A stretch of DNA of 64,000 nucleotides from an uncultured Prolixibacteraceae bacterium (GTDB lineage Bacteria > Bacteroidota > Bacteroidia > Bacteroidales > Prolixibacteraceae). Numbering within the stretch: position 1 is the first letter of the stretch; each line of letters begins with the position of its first letter. The stretch is from NCBI GenBank assembly GCA_937915865.1, contig CALGIG010000015.1, positions 248,001 to 312,000 of the forward strand, in the 5' to 3' direction. The translations under genes were made by a program, and so were the position numbers. The notes beneath the pieces are model-generated. The model did not search any database. It had not been told where the DNA came from and saw nothing but the letters and a program-made list of their open reading frames with translations. Positions 40,177 to 47,987 of this stretch are shown here, piece after piece.

Positions 40177-41560
40177 CCACTGTCTGAACTCCCTTCTCCT
40201 TTGGAGAAGGGTTGGGGATGAGGCTTGTAGTTTGGGTGGGGCTTCCTTGAAGCGAAAAATCGGCAGCCGAAGTGATTTTCACATCAACAATCTGACCCAT
40301 CAATGCTGCATCGAAATGATCGAGGCGGACGTTGATTTTTCCTTCAGTAAGTCCGGTTGAAAAGCCTGTTTTGCGGTCGGTCCCGTTGACCAAAACACGA
40401 ACGGTTTTGCCAACCAATGTTTCGTTGTATTCGCGCGAATACACTTTCAAAACTTCCGAAAGCCTGTGATGACGGTCTTTCTTGTCGTCGGTCAAAACTT
40501 CGTTTTCCCAACGGTAACTGGCTGCTCCGGGGCGTGGCGAATACATGGCGATGTAGGCCATGTTAAACCGGAATTCGTTCATGGCTGCCACCGTATTCTG
40601 AAATTCGGTTTCGCCCTCGCTGGTAAACCCAACAATGATGTCGGTAAACAGCGTGGCCGTTGGAAGCAGTTCGCGGATATCGGCCACAATGCGGCGGTAT
40701 TTGTCCATCGAATGGCGGCGGTTCATTTTAATCAGGACACGCTCGTCGCCACTTTGCATGGGCAGGTGAATTTGCTTAGCCAGACAATCGTATTGTGCAA
40801 TCACTTCAATCACATCGCGGCTCATGTCCTGCGGATGTGGTGAGGTAAAATACACCCAAAATTCTTCTCCTGAAGTTTTGCCAAACTCGCCAATCTGGCG
40901 GAGCAATTCAGCAAAATTGACTTCCTCGCCGTTTTTGTCCAGACCATACGAATTGACATTCTGGCCCAAAAGTGTGATCGATTTGTAGCCCTGATTTACC
41001 AAGTGGCGAACCTCATCAATAATTTCTGCAGATGGCCGTGAAACTTCGCGTCCTCGGGTGTATGGAACAGCGCAAAAGGTGCAAAACTTATCGCAGCCGT
41101 TCTGAATCGGCACAAAAGCTTCGTAGGTCGACTGGTACTTGGGTTTGATGTGCCACATTTCGGCAATGTGCTCGTTTTTGGGCATCACCGGGCGAGTTTC
41201 CTTCAACATGGCCGGAGTCACGATGCCATATTCCCGAATCATTTGAGGCAATTGCCCCAGTTCACTCATCTGGAAAATCAGGTCGAACGACTTCAGGAAT
41301 TTTTCCTTATCAGCAGGCAAAATGCAGCCTGACACGAACGTGATCAAGTTGCGCTTGTTTTTCCAGCGGTTCCACTGGGCAATTTTGTTGTACACCTTGT
41401 CGATGGGTTTTTGCCGCACCGAACAAGCCAACATGCCGAGCAGATTCGCCTCTTCCTCGTTTTCCGTGCGCTCGTAACCCATGCTCTCAAGCACGGCGGC
41501 CACACGCTCACTGTCCGACAGGTTCATCTGGCAACCCAATGTAATCAGGTGGTATTTCAT
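40169..41560 (-). CDS. miaB: MiaB-like tRNA methylthiotransferase
   Basis: A 463-residue radical-SAM methylthiotransferase, expected to convert i6A37 to ms2i6A37 in tRNA. The N-terminal domain has three cluster Cys (LITLGCQMNLSDSE, LLGMLACSVRQKP, VSGCILPAD), the SAM motif is QNGCDKFCTFCAVPYTRGRE near residue 153, and a TRAM domain closes the core. The segment around the second Cys (MLACSVRQKP) departs from the N-T-C-A/N-V/I-R-x-x-A usual in MiaB, so this could be a divergent paralogue; the genome's other methylthiotransferases are needed to decide. The last 15 or so residues (SLIPNPSPKEKGVQ) come from family A copy 16. Confidence 0.85.
   Translation of the reverse strand: MKYHLITLGCQMNLSDSERVAAVLESMGYERTENEEEANLLGMLACSVRQKPIDKVYNKIAQWNRWKNKRNLITFVSGCILPADKEKFLKSFDLIFQMSELGQLPQMIREYGIVTPAMLKETRPVMPKNEHIAEMWHIKPKYQSTYEAFVPIQNGCDKFCTFCAVPYTRGREVSRPSAEIIDEVRHLVNQGYKSITLLGQNVNSYGLDKNGEEVNFAELLRQIGEFGKTSGEEFWVYFTSPHPQDMSRDVIEVIAQYDCLAKQIHLPMQSGDERVLIKMNRRHSMDKYRRIVADIRELLPTATLFTDIIVGFTSEGETEFQNTVAAMNEFRFNMAYIAMYSPRPGAASYRWENEVLTDDKKDRHHRLSEVLKVYSREYNETLVGKTVRVLVNGTDRKTGFSTGLTEGKINVRLDHFDAALMGQIVDVKITSAADFSLQGSPTQTTSLIPNPSPKEKGVQTVDA
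40189..40226. repeat. Family A palindromic repeat, copy 16 (inside miaB C-terminus)
   Basis: CCCTTCTCC-TTT-GGAGAAGGG core with a TTGGGGATGAGGCTT flank, in reverse orientation. It encodes the SLIPNPSPKEKG tail of the MiaB-like protein. It forms an inverted pair with copies 14-15 around the miaB stop and mtaB start. Confidence 0.9.
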
Positions 41561-41575
41561 GGATATATTTTATAA

Positions 41576-41687
41576 AACCACATAGTCACATAGGTCACAA
41601 TAGAAATTTTCAAAAACCCAATTGAGAATTGATATTGACACTGAGTTCAATAAAAACCTATGTGTTCTATGTGTCTATGTGGTTATT
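41576..41687. repeat. Family B inverted repeat, copy 3
   Basis: AACCACATAGTCACATAGGT on the left and CTATGTGTCTATGTGGTT on the right form an inverted repeat around about 65 bases. The sequence is related to, but distinct from, copies 1-2 (CATAG in place of the CGAAG/CAAAG units). It fills the gap between the flavoprotein gene and the MiaB-like gene. Confidence 0.8.
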
Positions 41688-41694
41688 TCTTTCA

Positions 41695-42375
41695 CTAAAA
41701 ATATACTTCGCAATGGATTTGATCACGCTCGAAGCCTTTGTCTTTCAGGATTTCAAGGGCATCGAAAATCATGTCGCTGTTTCCGCAGAGGTAAAAATGT
41801 GTTTTGGGCGCAAATGTGCATCCCTTTAAATAGTTGGTCAGACGGCCATTATAAGTTCCTTTTTTGTCACGACTGGTGCACAAGATATAGCGGTCGTTGG
41901 TATATTCGTGTTTATCGTATGCTTCGTGCGAATACCGAACACCATGAATCAGCGTGTAATCCAATTCAGGATACGTGCGAACCATGCTGCGAAATGGTGC
42001 AATACCAGTTCCGCTGGCAATGAACACGAATTTACCTGTTTCAGCATCTTTTTGCTCGATGCCAAATTTGCCAAATGGTCCGTGAACCTCCACCAAATCG
42101 CCTGCTTTCAGTTTCCGGAGCTTCGGAGTGAAATAGCCATTCTCCACCTCTTTCACCAATACTTCCAGGTTTTCGTCGTTGGCACCGCTGTAAATCGAAT
42201 ATTCGCGGCTCTGGTAATCGCCTTTTATGCCCAACGAAATGTGTTGTCCGGCTTTAAAAGCAAAGCGCGCTTTGGGCAACTTCAGCGAGAATGTTTCGTC
42301 AGTCAACTGCCTGATTTCTTCTACTTTGTAGAAACTTTCGTCGATCTTTATTTCAGGTTTAATAAAACTCATCAT
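41695..42375 (-). CDS. Ferredoxin-NADP reductase-like FAD/NAD-binding protein
   Basis: A 226-residue flavoprotein of the ferredoxin-NADP reductase superfamily. The FAD domain contains the R-x-Y-S-x signature in QSREYSIYSGANDE near residue 55 and DLVEVHGPFGKFGIE near 93. The nucleotide-binding domain has FIASGTGIAPFRSMVRTYPE near 117 and FYLCGNSDMIFDALEILKDK near 193, and the chain ends in an aromatic residue (HCEVYF), as in bacterial Fpr. It would transfer electrons between NAD(P)H and a small carrier. The adjacent iron-sulfur methylthiotransferases need reducing equivalents, so a link is conceivable but unproven. Confidence 0.88.
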   Translation of the reverse strand: MMSFIKPEIKIDESFYKVEEIRQLTDETFSLKLPKARFAFKAGQHISLGIKGDYQSREYSIYSGANDENLEVLVKEVENGYFTPKLRKLKAGDLVEVHGPFGKFGIEQKDAETGKFVFIASGTGIAPFRSMVRTYPELDYTLIHGVRYSHEAYDKHEYTNDRYILCTSRDKKGTYNGRLTNYLKGCTFAPKTHFYLCGNSDMIFDALEILKDKGFERDQIHCEVYF

Positions 42376-42519
42376 GGCTTGTAAATTTTGGGTGCAAAGT
42401 TAATTAATTTTTGTATTTCAGACATACATGTCTTTTATTCTGATTTAAAAATAACATTTGAGAGACTAACCGATAATGAGTCGTTTTGTTTGATCGAAAA
42501 ATTTTATGGCGAATCGAAA

Positions 42520-43239
42520 TTAAAACTTGAGGTAAAAATCTTTGGTCAACTCCCGGTATTCAGGTGTATAATTGTGGTGCTTTTCAAATTCTATCATCAG
42601 GTTTTCCTCTTGAAAGGCAATTTGCTGATTGGCTAATTCAACTAAAATTCGGAAGTCGGGCTTTACCGGATTCGGTTTTACGCGACACAAACGAGACAGG
42701 AAAAGTCCATTTATTTCAGCCATATTTTCAACTTCCTGAAGCTGCTCTGCGGGCAAAATCAAGGCAATTTGCCCATTCTGCTGAAGTAATTTTGCTGCCC
42801 CTGAAATTAACACATCGAGTGGCAGCGCCTCTGAATGCCTTGCTTGAGCGCGGGTTTCGGCCGGAGCTTTTACACCATTGCTAAAAAACGGTGGATTGCT
42901 CACAATCAAATCGTATTTATCTTCAGTTTCTGCAGCAAACTCTTGAAATGATTGGCAAAACAAATTAATCCGATCACCCCAATTCGATTGCTGCACATTG
43001 AAAAGCGCTTCCTCGCAGGCATCGCAGTCAATTTCGCAGGCATCGATTTTGGCTAAAGCGTTTTTTTGAGCCAGCATCAAAGCGATCAGCCCAGTGCCGC
43101 TGCCAATATCCAGCATGCGCATAGCCTTCGAAACTTTGGCCCAGGCACCCAGCAACACGCCATCCACGCCCACTTTCATGGCCGACCGTTCCTGCACGAT
43201 TCTAAATTGCTTAAATTGGAAATAGGAATTGCGAGGCAT
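42520..43239 (-). CDS. trmN6: tRNA1(Val) adenine-37 N6-methyltransferase
   Basis: A 239-residue SAM-dependent methyltransferase of the TrmN6/YfiC family, methylating N6 of A37 in valine tRNA. The N-terminus FQFKQFRIVQERSAMKVGVD and GVLLGAWAKV are typical; the SAM-binding strand is MLDIGSGTGLIALMLAQ near residue 42, and the catalytic N6-adenine motif is LIVSNPPFFSNG near 111 (N-P-P-F). The first 29 bases overlap the end of the upstream ORF6N gene because that gene is frameshifted and runs past its ancestral stop. With miaB and mtaB nearby, this stretch is rich in tRNA position-37 modification genes. Confidence 0.92.
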   Translation of the reverse strand: MPRNSYFQFKQFRIVQERSAMKVGVDGVLLGAWAKVSKAMRMLDIGSGTGLIALMLAQKNALAKIDACEIDCDACEEALFNVQQSNWGDRINLFCQSFQEFAAETEDKYDLIVSNPPFFSNGVKAPAETRAQARHSEALPLDVLISGAAKLLQQNGQIALILPAEQLQEVENMAEINGLFLSRLCRVKPNPVKPDFRILVELANQQIAFQEENLMIEFEKHHNYTPEYRELTKDFYLKF

Positions 43240-43789
43240 GGTAAAAGCTATTCCCGATTTCTTTTAAACCCAATTTCCCTGCGAGATTCCGGATTTTCTT
43301 GTTTTTCAATGAGTTAGTCCAAGTAGTTGAATACAGCTCAATGTTTTTGTCCTGATTCGCCAGTCTCTTTTTAATCTCTTCAATTTCAAGACGAACACTT
43401 AAATTATCTGCAAGCAATTGACGAACCTTTGTGAAAATCCGCATGATCTGAATGTTTACTTTGATTGCCCTTTCGCTGTTTAAAACACTCGACAACATCA
43501 AAACTCCATGTTCGGTAAAAACAAAAGGAGGTTTTCTCCGGCCTCCCCAACTTGATGTCGCAAATTGCGACATCAAGTTACTAAATTCAACTTCAGTCAA
43601 CTGGAACATAAAATCCTCTGGGAACCTTGATAGATTGCGTTTTACCTGCTCATTTAAACGACGGGTTTCAACACCATAAAGCTCAGCCAAATCACTATCT
43701 ATCATTACCTTTAAATCTCGTACATAATAAATCTTGCTCAAAATAATCTCATCTGGAATTACTAAAGCATTTTCTGAACTATGACTCAT
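43211..43789 (-). CDS. ORF6N-domain protein with frameshifted C-terminus
   Basis: A 192-residue product with an N-terminal ORF6N DNA-binding domain: IILSKIYYVRDLKVMIDSDL, AELYGVETRRLNEQVKRNLS, RFPEDFMFQLTEVEFSNLMS (residues about 15-75), then RRKPPFVFTEHGVLMLSSVL near 85. ORF6N proteins are usually phage- or plasmid-derived and common as single genes in Bacteroidota. After IELY (about residue 150) the sequence leaves the family pattern, whereas the shifted frame reads VFNYLD, a TAA, then LIEKQENPESRREIGFKR, which is the family's usual tail with a stop near 43248. One lost base plus one nonsense codon explains this. The product may be partly functional. Confidence 0.75.
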   Translation of the reverse strand: MSHSSENALVIPDEIILSKIYYVRDLKVMIDSDLAELYGVETRRLNEQVKRNLSRFPEDFMFQLTEVEFSNLMSQFATSSWGGRRKPPFVFTEHGVLMLSSVLNSERAIKVNIQIMRIFTKVRQLLADNLSVRLEIEEIKKRLANQDKNIELYSTTWTNSLKNKKIRNLAGKLGLKEIGNSFYHASQFLFPI

Positions 43790-43808
43790 ATCATCGTTGT
43801 TTTTAAAT

Positions 43809-45101
43809 TCAAAGAATCACCAGCGTTTTCCCTATCGCATCCCTCAATTTCGCCTCTACCTTTACTTGCTCAGCAAATTCATTCCATTTGGCAACGGTTT
43901 CGGCAATTTGCTGAACAATAACCGGAGCTTTTTTTACATTCATTTGGCGGCCAACTTCCAGTAAATCGTCTCGGGTAATTGTCTGTCGCTTGCCGTTTAT
44001 GCTCAGCACGTGTTGGCTCACCCAGGCACTTCCGGGGCGGTAAGCATGGCAAACATCGTACGCCGGCGCCAACCGCCATTCGCTTTGCGGGTTCATGATA
44101 AAAGCAAAATTCTTGGTGTGGTCGTCGCAGTTTTGGGCCATCACGTTAAACACCATTCGGCGATACATTTGCTCGGCTTCGGGGTAAGTTAGCCGTAACG
44201 CGCGCATGGTTTGGAACAACTGCTCGTAGCTGTACGAATAAATATCGTTGAAATCGTAGTGCATCATGGCGCAAAACGTTTGCACATGCAACTTTTGGAT
44301 TCCGTTTGGGCGGTCGAATCGGCGCGTCATAAAATGTGCACGACTATTTTCTTCAATTAACCGGCATTCGGTCATTTCAATTCCACAGGCAACAGCCATC
44401 AGGTAATATGCCATTTCCACGCGGCCATAACCGAACGTAGCGCCAAATTGGGCATCGTCAACACCATCAAATTTCAGTAGCCAATGCGAAAAACCTTCAG
44501 GAGCATCAGTCTGCCCCGAGTGGACTTCGCCAGTTTCAGCATTCCAGGCAACAATCGCTTTTGCACGAGCACCGCCAGCCGATGTACCAATTTTCAGAAT
44601 ATCTGAAAGCGCTTTTTGCTCATCGTGCGACATGTCTGTACTAAACAATTCTCTACCCGTTAAAATCTGCTGAGCCACATCTACCAAACTACTGATCTCA
44701 ACTTTTGATGACTGATTCGCTGATGGCGGCACTACTGGTTCGAACTCCAACGCACCCATACCGCGTTTGCCAGTAAAACAAAGCATTTCCACTGGGTTCA
44801 TACTCGCTGAAGGTCGGCCAACCCGGGCAAGCCATGCATCAATCAGTGTGCTTCCGTAGCGATCGGGTAAAACATCAGCCAGCAAACCTGGTAATCCTTT
44901 GAATGTTTTGTTTCCGGCCAATTCGGGAAACGAAAAAACAGTTCCTCGCGCCTGCGACAATGGCATTTTTAGAGGTGCAACATCTAGTCCATAACGTAAA
45001 AATCCGGCATCGAACTCAAAATCGGCAACTCCCGAATCTGCGTTCCAGTGTATAGCACCAATTCGCTTGCCCCAAATCGATATAAAAGCATTCTCAATCA
45101 T
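43809..45101 (-). CDS. hipA: HipA-family serine/threonine kinase toxin
   Basis: A 430-residue HipA-type kinase, the toxin of a type II module; E. coli HipA phosphorylates glutamyl-tRNA synthetase. An N-terminal subdomain contains GLPGLLADVLPDRYGSTLID near residue 70. The kinase core has the Gly-rich ATP loop KIGTSAGGARAKAIVAW near 170, LIEENSRAHFMTRRFDRPN near 247, the catalytic segment VMAQNCDDHTKNFAFIM near 318 and the metal-binding LAPAYDVCHAYRPG near 345. All key residues appear intact. The start overlaps the antitoxin stop by one base (TAATG), so the two are translated as a pair. Confidence 0.94.
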   Translation of the reverse strand: MIENAFISIWGKRIGAIHWNADSGVADFEFDAGFLRYGLDVAPLKMPLSQARGTVFSFPELAGNKTFKGLPGLLADVLPDRYGSTLIDAWLARVGRPSASMNPVEMLCFTGKRGMGALEFEPVVPPSANQSSKVEISSLVDVAQQILTGRELFSTDMSHDEQKALSDILKIGTSAGGARAKAIVAWNAETGEVHSGQTDAPEGFSHWLLKFDGVDDAQFGATFGYGRVEMAYYLMAVACGIEMTECRLIEENSRAHFMTRRFDRPNGIQKLHVQTFCAMMHYDFNDIYSYSYEQLFQTMRALRLTYPEAEQMYRRMVFNVMAQNCDDHTKNFAFIMNPQSEWRLAPAYDVCHAYRPGSAWVSQHVLSINGKRQTITRDDLLEVGRQMNVKKAPVIVQQIAETVAKWNEFAEQVKVEAKLRDAIGKTLVIL

Positions 45102-45448
45102 TACCAGTCGGGTAATTCGTAAGGTTTAGGCCCTTTAGTATTTCGGGCTCGTTTACGTTTTTTCATTTCGAGTGTTGCCAGATACATCGGGCTTGGCCGG
45201 TCTTCAACCTGAAAAATTTTTACAAACGACATTTGACCAAGCACTCGTAAAATCTGGATTAGGGAAATGAGTGTTCCACCTTTACCATTTTCTATTTGGC
45301 TGAGGGTACTGCGATTTATTCCGGCTGCATCGGCAATTTGTTGCTGGCTTTTATTTTGCTTTAAACGTGATTGCTGTACAAAGCGGCCAATTTGCTCTAA
45401 GACGGCATTGTCGCTTAATTCATCCCAATTTATGTTGATATTTTCCAT
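45101..45448 (-). CDS. hipB: HipB-like XRE-family antitoxin
   Basis: A 115-residue DNA-binding antitoxin. A helix-turn-helix of the XRE type spans residues about 18-75 (QSRLKQNKSQQQIADAAGIN, RSTLSQIENGKGGTLISLIQ), followed by a basic tail (LEMKKRKRARNTKGPKPYEL) that may contact DNA or the toxin. It would neutralise HipA and repress the operon. Two candidate operators with identical spacing lie at the start codon and about 100 bases upstream, flanking a good -7 box. It is the first gene of the hipBA pair. Confidence 0.9.
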   Translation of the reverse strand: MENININWDELSDNAVLEQIGRFVQQSRLKQNKSQQQIADAAGINRSTLSQIENGKGGTLISLIQILRVLGQMSFVKIFQVEDRPSPMYLATLEMKKRKRARNTKGPKPYELPDW

Positions 45449-45479
45449 CGTTATTTTCTATTTTGAATATTATTGATGG
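45445..45479. promoter_or_regulatory. Candidate HipB operator 1
   Basis: CCATCGTTA (45445-45453) and TATTGATGG (45471-45479) are inverted half-sites bounding 35 bp. The left half contains the hipB start codon. The site lies just downstream of the -7 box, where bound HipB would block transcription. Confidence 0.55.
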
Positions 45480-45489
45480 TTTTTCCACA

Positions 45490-45497
45490 CAAATGTA
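45490..45497 (-). promoter_or_regulatory. -7 box of the hipBA promoter
   Basis: The minus strand reads TACATTTG, a perfect TAnnTTTG match, about 42 bases upstream of the hipB ATG and between the two operator candidates. No clear TTG is seen at the -33 position. Confidence 0.55.
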
Positions 45498-45542
45498 CGA
45501 TTTATTTTTTTTATTTTTTAAATTTATTTTTTTTTATTTTTT

Positions 45543-45577
45543 CCATCATTAACAAGTAAAATAGCACTTATTGATGG
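45543..45577. promoter_or_regulatory. Candidate HipB operator 2
   Basis: CCATCATTA (45543-45551) and TATTGATGG (45569-45577) bound 35 bp, exactly the length of operator 1, and lie 98 bp from it. An A/T-only tract separates the two operators. Confidence 0.55.
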
Positions 45578-45629
45578 TATTTACCACCAACATAGAATTG
45601 TTTAAGATTCAAATATTCAAGATTTTTTC

Positions 45630-47168
45630 TTATCCTCCCCAGTTTTCCCGATCTAAGCTTCTATACTGGATAGCTTCTGAAAGGTGATGACTTTCCACGC
45701 GTTCGCTTCCTTCCAAATCAGCTATTGTTCGCGATACTTTCAGGATACGGTCGTAGGCCCTGGCTGACAAACCCAATCTTTCCATTGCATTCTTGAGTAA
45801 GGTATTACTGGTTTCATCCAAGTCAACATATTGCCTGATCATTTTTGATGACATTTGTGCATTACAGAAGACACCTTCACTATCGTGAAATCGTTGCGAC
45901 TGTATCTCACGCGCACGAATCACCCGCTGACGAATGGCAGAACTTGGCTCAGTGGGCGCCTGTTCCGATAGCTTTTTGAACGGAACCGGAACAACTTCCA
46001 GATGAATGTCGATGCGATCCAATAATGGTCCGGAAATTTTGTTGAGGTATTTGGCAACCATACCAGGAGCGCACACACATTCTTTTGATGGGTGATTGTA
46101 ATAGCCGCAAGGGCAGGGGTTCATGGAAGTTACGAGCATAAACGAAGCTGGGTATTCAACCGAGAATTTGGCGCGCGAAATGGTAATCAAACGATCTTCG
46201 AGCGGTTGGCGCATTACTTCGAGAACCTGTCGCTTAAATTCGGGAAGCTCGTCGAGAAATAAAACACCATTGTGGGCGAGGCTAATTTCTCCTGGTTGCG
46301 GAAACGCTCCACCACCTACGAGCGCTACGTCTGATATTGTATGGTGTGGTGACCGGAATGGCCGTTGGGTCATCAGCGAAGTGTCTTTATCAATTTTCCC
46401 AACTACCGAATGTATTTTTGTAGTTTCCAGTGCCTCGCGCAATGTGAAAGGAGGTAGAATAGTCGGAATCCGTTTGGCCAGCATAGTTTTTCCTGCGCCG
46501 GGCGGACCAATCATGATAATGTTATGTCCGCCGGCTGCCGCTATCTCCAATGCCCGTTTTACATTTTCCTGTCCTTTGACATCCGAAAAATCGATTTCAT
46601 AGTCGTTAACTTTAGCAAAAAACTCTTCGCGGGTATTAACAATGGTTTGTTCGAGTTCTGTTTCTCCGTTAAAAAAGTCGATAACTTCCTTCAGGCTTTC
46701 AACTCCATAGATTTTTAGCCGGTCAACCACTGCTGCTTCACGTGCATTTTGTTTCGGCAATATAAATCCTTCAAACCCTTCTTCACGCGCTTTAATAGCA
46801 ATGGGCAATGCCCCTTTAACCGGCTGTAAAGTTCCATCGAGCGATAATTCACCAACCATCATGTAATTTGCCACTTTATCGGCAACAATTTGCTCATTTG
46901 CAGTTAATATGGCAATTGCAATAGGTAAATCGTAAGCCGACCCTTCTTTTCGAATATCGGCAGGTGCCATGTTTATTACTACTTTTTTATGTGGCCACTT
47001 GTAGTTATTAAGCCGCATTGCTGACTCGATTCGTTGCTGGCTTTCTTTAACAGCGTTATCAGGCAATCCAACCATGAAAAATTTTATTCCCTGAGAGATT
47101 TCTGTTTCAATGGTAATGGTTGTTGCATTGATCCCGTGGACTGCGCTGGCAAATGTTTTGATTAGCAT
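45630..47168 (-). CDS. comM: YifB/ComM-family magnesium chelatase-like AAA+ ATPase
   Basis: A 512-residue AAA+ protein of the YifB/ComM family. The N-terminal ChlI-like/Lon-C-like domain covers residues about 20-140 (FMVGLPDNAVKESQQRIESA). The ATPase core has Walker A MIGPPGAGKTMLAKRIP near residue 218 and Walker B NGVLFLDELPEF near 302, then MNPCPCGYYNHPSKECVC near 345 with Cys/His residues that may bind metal, and a C-terminal helical lid. ComM promotes branch migration during natural transformation in Vibrio and Acinetobacter; the role in Bacteroidota is presumably related. It stands alone here. Confidence 0.93.
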   Translation of the reverse strand: MLIKTFASAVHGINATTITIETEISQGIKFFMVGLPDNAVKESQQRIESAMRLNNYKWPHKKVVINMAPADIRKEGSAYDLPIAIAILTANEQIVADKVANYMMVGELSLDGTLQPVKGALPIAIKAREEGFEGFILPKQNAREAAVVDRLKIYGVESLKEVIDFFNGETELEQTIVNTREEFFAKVNDYEIDFSDVKGQENVKRALEIAAAGGHNIIMIGPPGAGKTMLAKRIPTILPPFTLREALETTKIHSVVGKIDKDTSLMTQRPFRSPHHTISDVALVGGGAFPQPGEISLAHNGVLFLDELPEFKRQVLEVMRQPLEDRLITISRAKFSVEYPASFMLVTSMNPCPCGYYNHPSKECVCAPGMVAKYLNKISGPLLDRIDIHLEVVPVPFKKLSEQAPTEPSSAIRQRVIRAREIQSQRFHDSEGVFCNAQMSSKMIRQYVDLDETSNTLLKNAMERLGLSARAYDRILKVSRTIADLEGSERVESHHLSEAIQYRSLDRENWGG

Positions 47169-47317
47169 GGATGGAAAATTAGTAGTTATTGATTGCTATA
47201 AATTTACAAAGACCAACACAAATTGCCAAATTATGATTAAAATTAATTCCTTATTTTAAATTCAGTAAAATCTAAATCATTTTAATCGAAGTAAATAATG
47301 TTCGGTTTGTTTTGAAA

Positions 47318-47884
47318 TTATACAGTTGCTATAAAATGACAGGTTTTATTTCCCCGGCGAACTGATTCCAGAATCTTTACATCGACTGGCTTACCTAATG
47401 CTGTTTCAAAAATTGTTTGGTGTGTGGCACGGGTACATTCACAATGAATATCGTTGGGTTTCGCCGGACGGTATTTTGCTGCCGGACAATAACAACCTTT
47501 AGAAACTTCACCGTACCTGATGTGTACTTTGTCTCCTTCTTTCCAAACTTCGAAATTGTGCTTATATGCCTCAAGCAGTTTATTTAAATTACCTTTCCCT
47601 TGTTCGGCAATATCGCTTTTGAATTTGAAACGATTGAAACAACCACGACCGCATCCGGCAAGCAATTTCACTTTTGTTTCCTGATCAAGCTCATTGTCAA
47701 TTGTTTCAATTAAGTCTGACAACCAGTTCTGTATAAACTCTTTTTCCTGAAGCAATGTTTTGTATTTTTCATTTTCTTCTGAAATTGTTTCGGGCGATGC
47801 GGCTGAACTAGAGGTTGGTAATAAAAAACAGCCCGCGCATGCTCCTAAGGCAAGCGATCCTTTGAAGAATTGTTTTCTGTTCAT
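47318..47884 (-). CDS. Exported Cys-rich protein of unknown function
   Basis: A 188-residue protein beginning MNRKQFFKGSLALGACAGCF, a signal-like N-terminus with one basic pair and two Cys that might be a lipoprotein or Tat-like sequence (it lacks a clear twin-arginine). The mature part has Cys in conserved-looking clusters: LAGCGRGCFNRF near residue 116, SKGCYCPAA near 133, DIHCECTRATHQ near 147 and NKTCHFIATV at the end. The closing R-R-G-x-K-x-C-x-F resembles the last strand of V4R/4-vinyl-reductase or ATC-hydrolase-like domains, which bind ligands or metals. No confident family or role is proposed; monocistronic. Confidence 0.6.
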   Translation of the reverse strand: MNRKQFFKGSLALGACAGCFLLPTSSSAASPETISEENEKYKTLLQEKEFIQNWLSDLIETIDNELDQETKVKLLAGCGRGCFNRFKFKSDIAEQGKGNLNKLLEAYKHNFEVWKEGDKVHIRYGEVSKGCYCPAAKYRPAKPNDIHCECTRATHQTIFETALGKPVDVKILESVRRGNKTCHFIATV

Positions 47885-47987
47885 GATTCTTGATTAATTA
47901 GTTTTCATCAAACAGACAGTTTTCAAAGAGAAATACCCTAAAGCTTATTCATGAATGACAAAAACAAGATAATAACCAAATCCGGGA

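Noticed and set aside
24456..40226. CRISPR array interpretation of the repeated GC-rich palindromes
   Set aside because: Copies are irregularly spaced, in both orientations, at gene junctions and inside coding sequences, with no unique-spacer array and no cas genes.
46123..46602. 159-codon plus-strand frame opposite comM
   Set aside because: Antisense to the conserved ATPase core; composition is Ser/Arg-rich and not protein-like.
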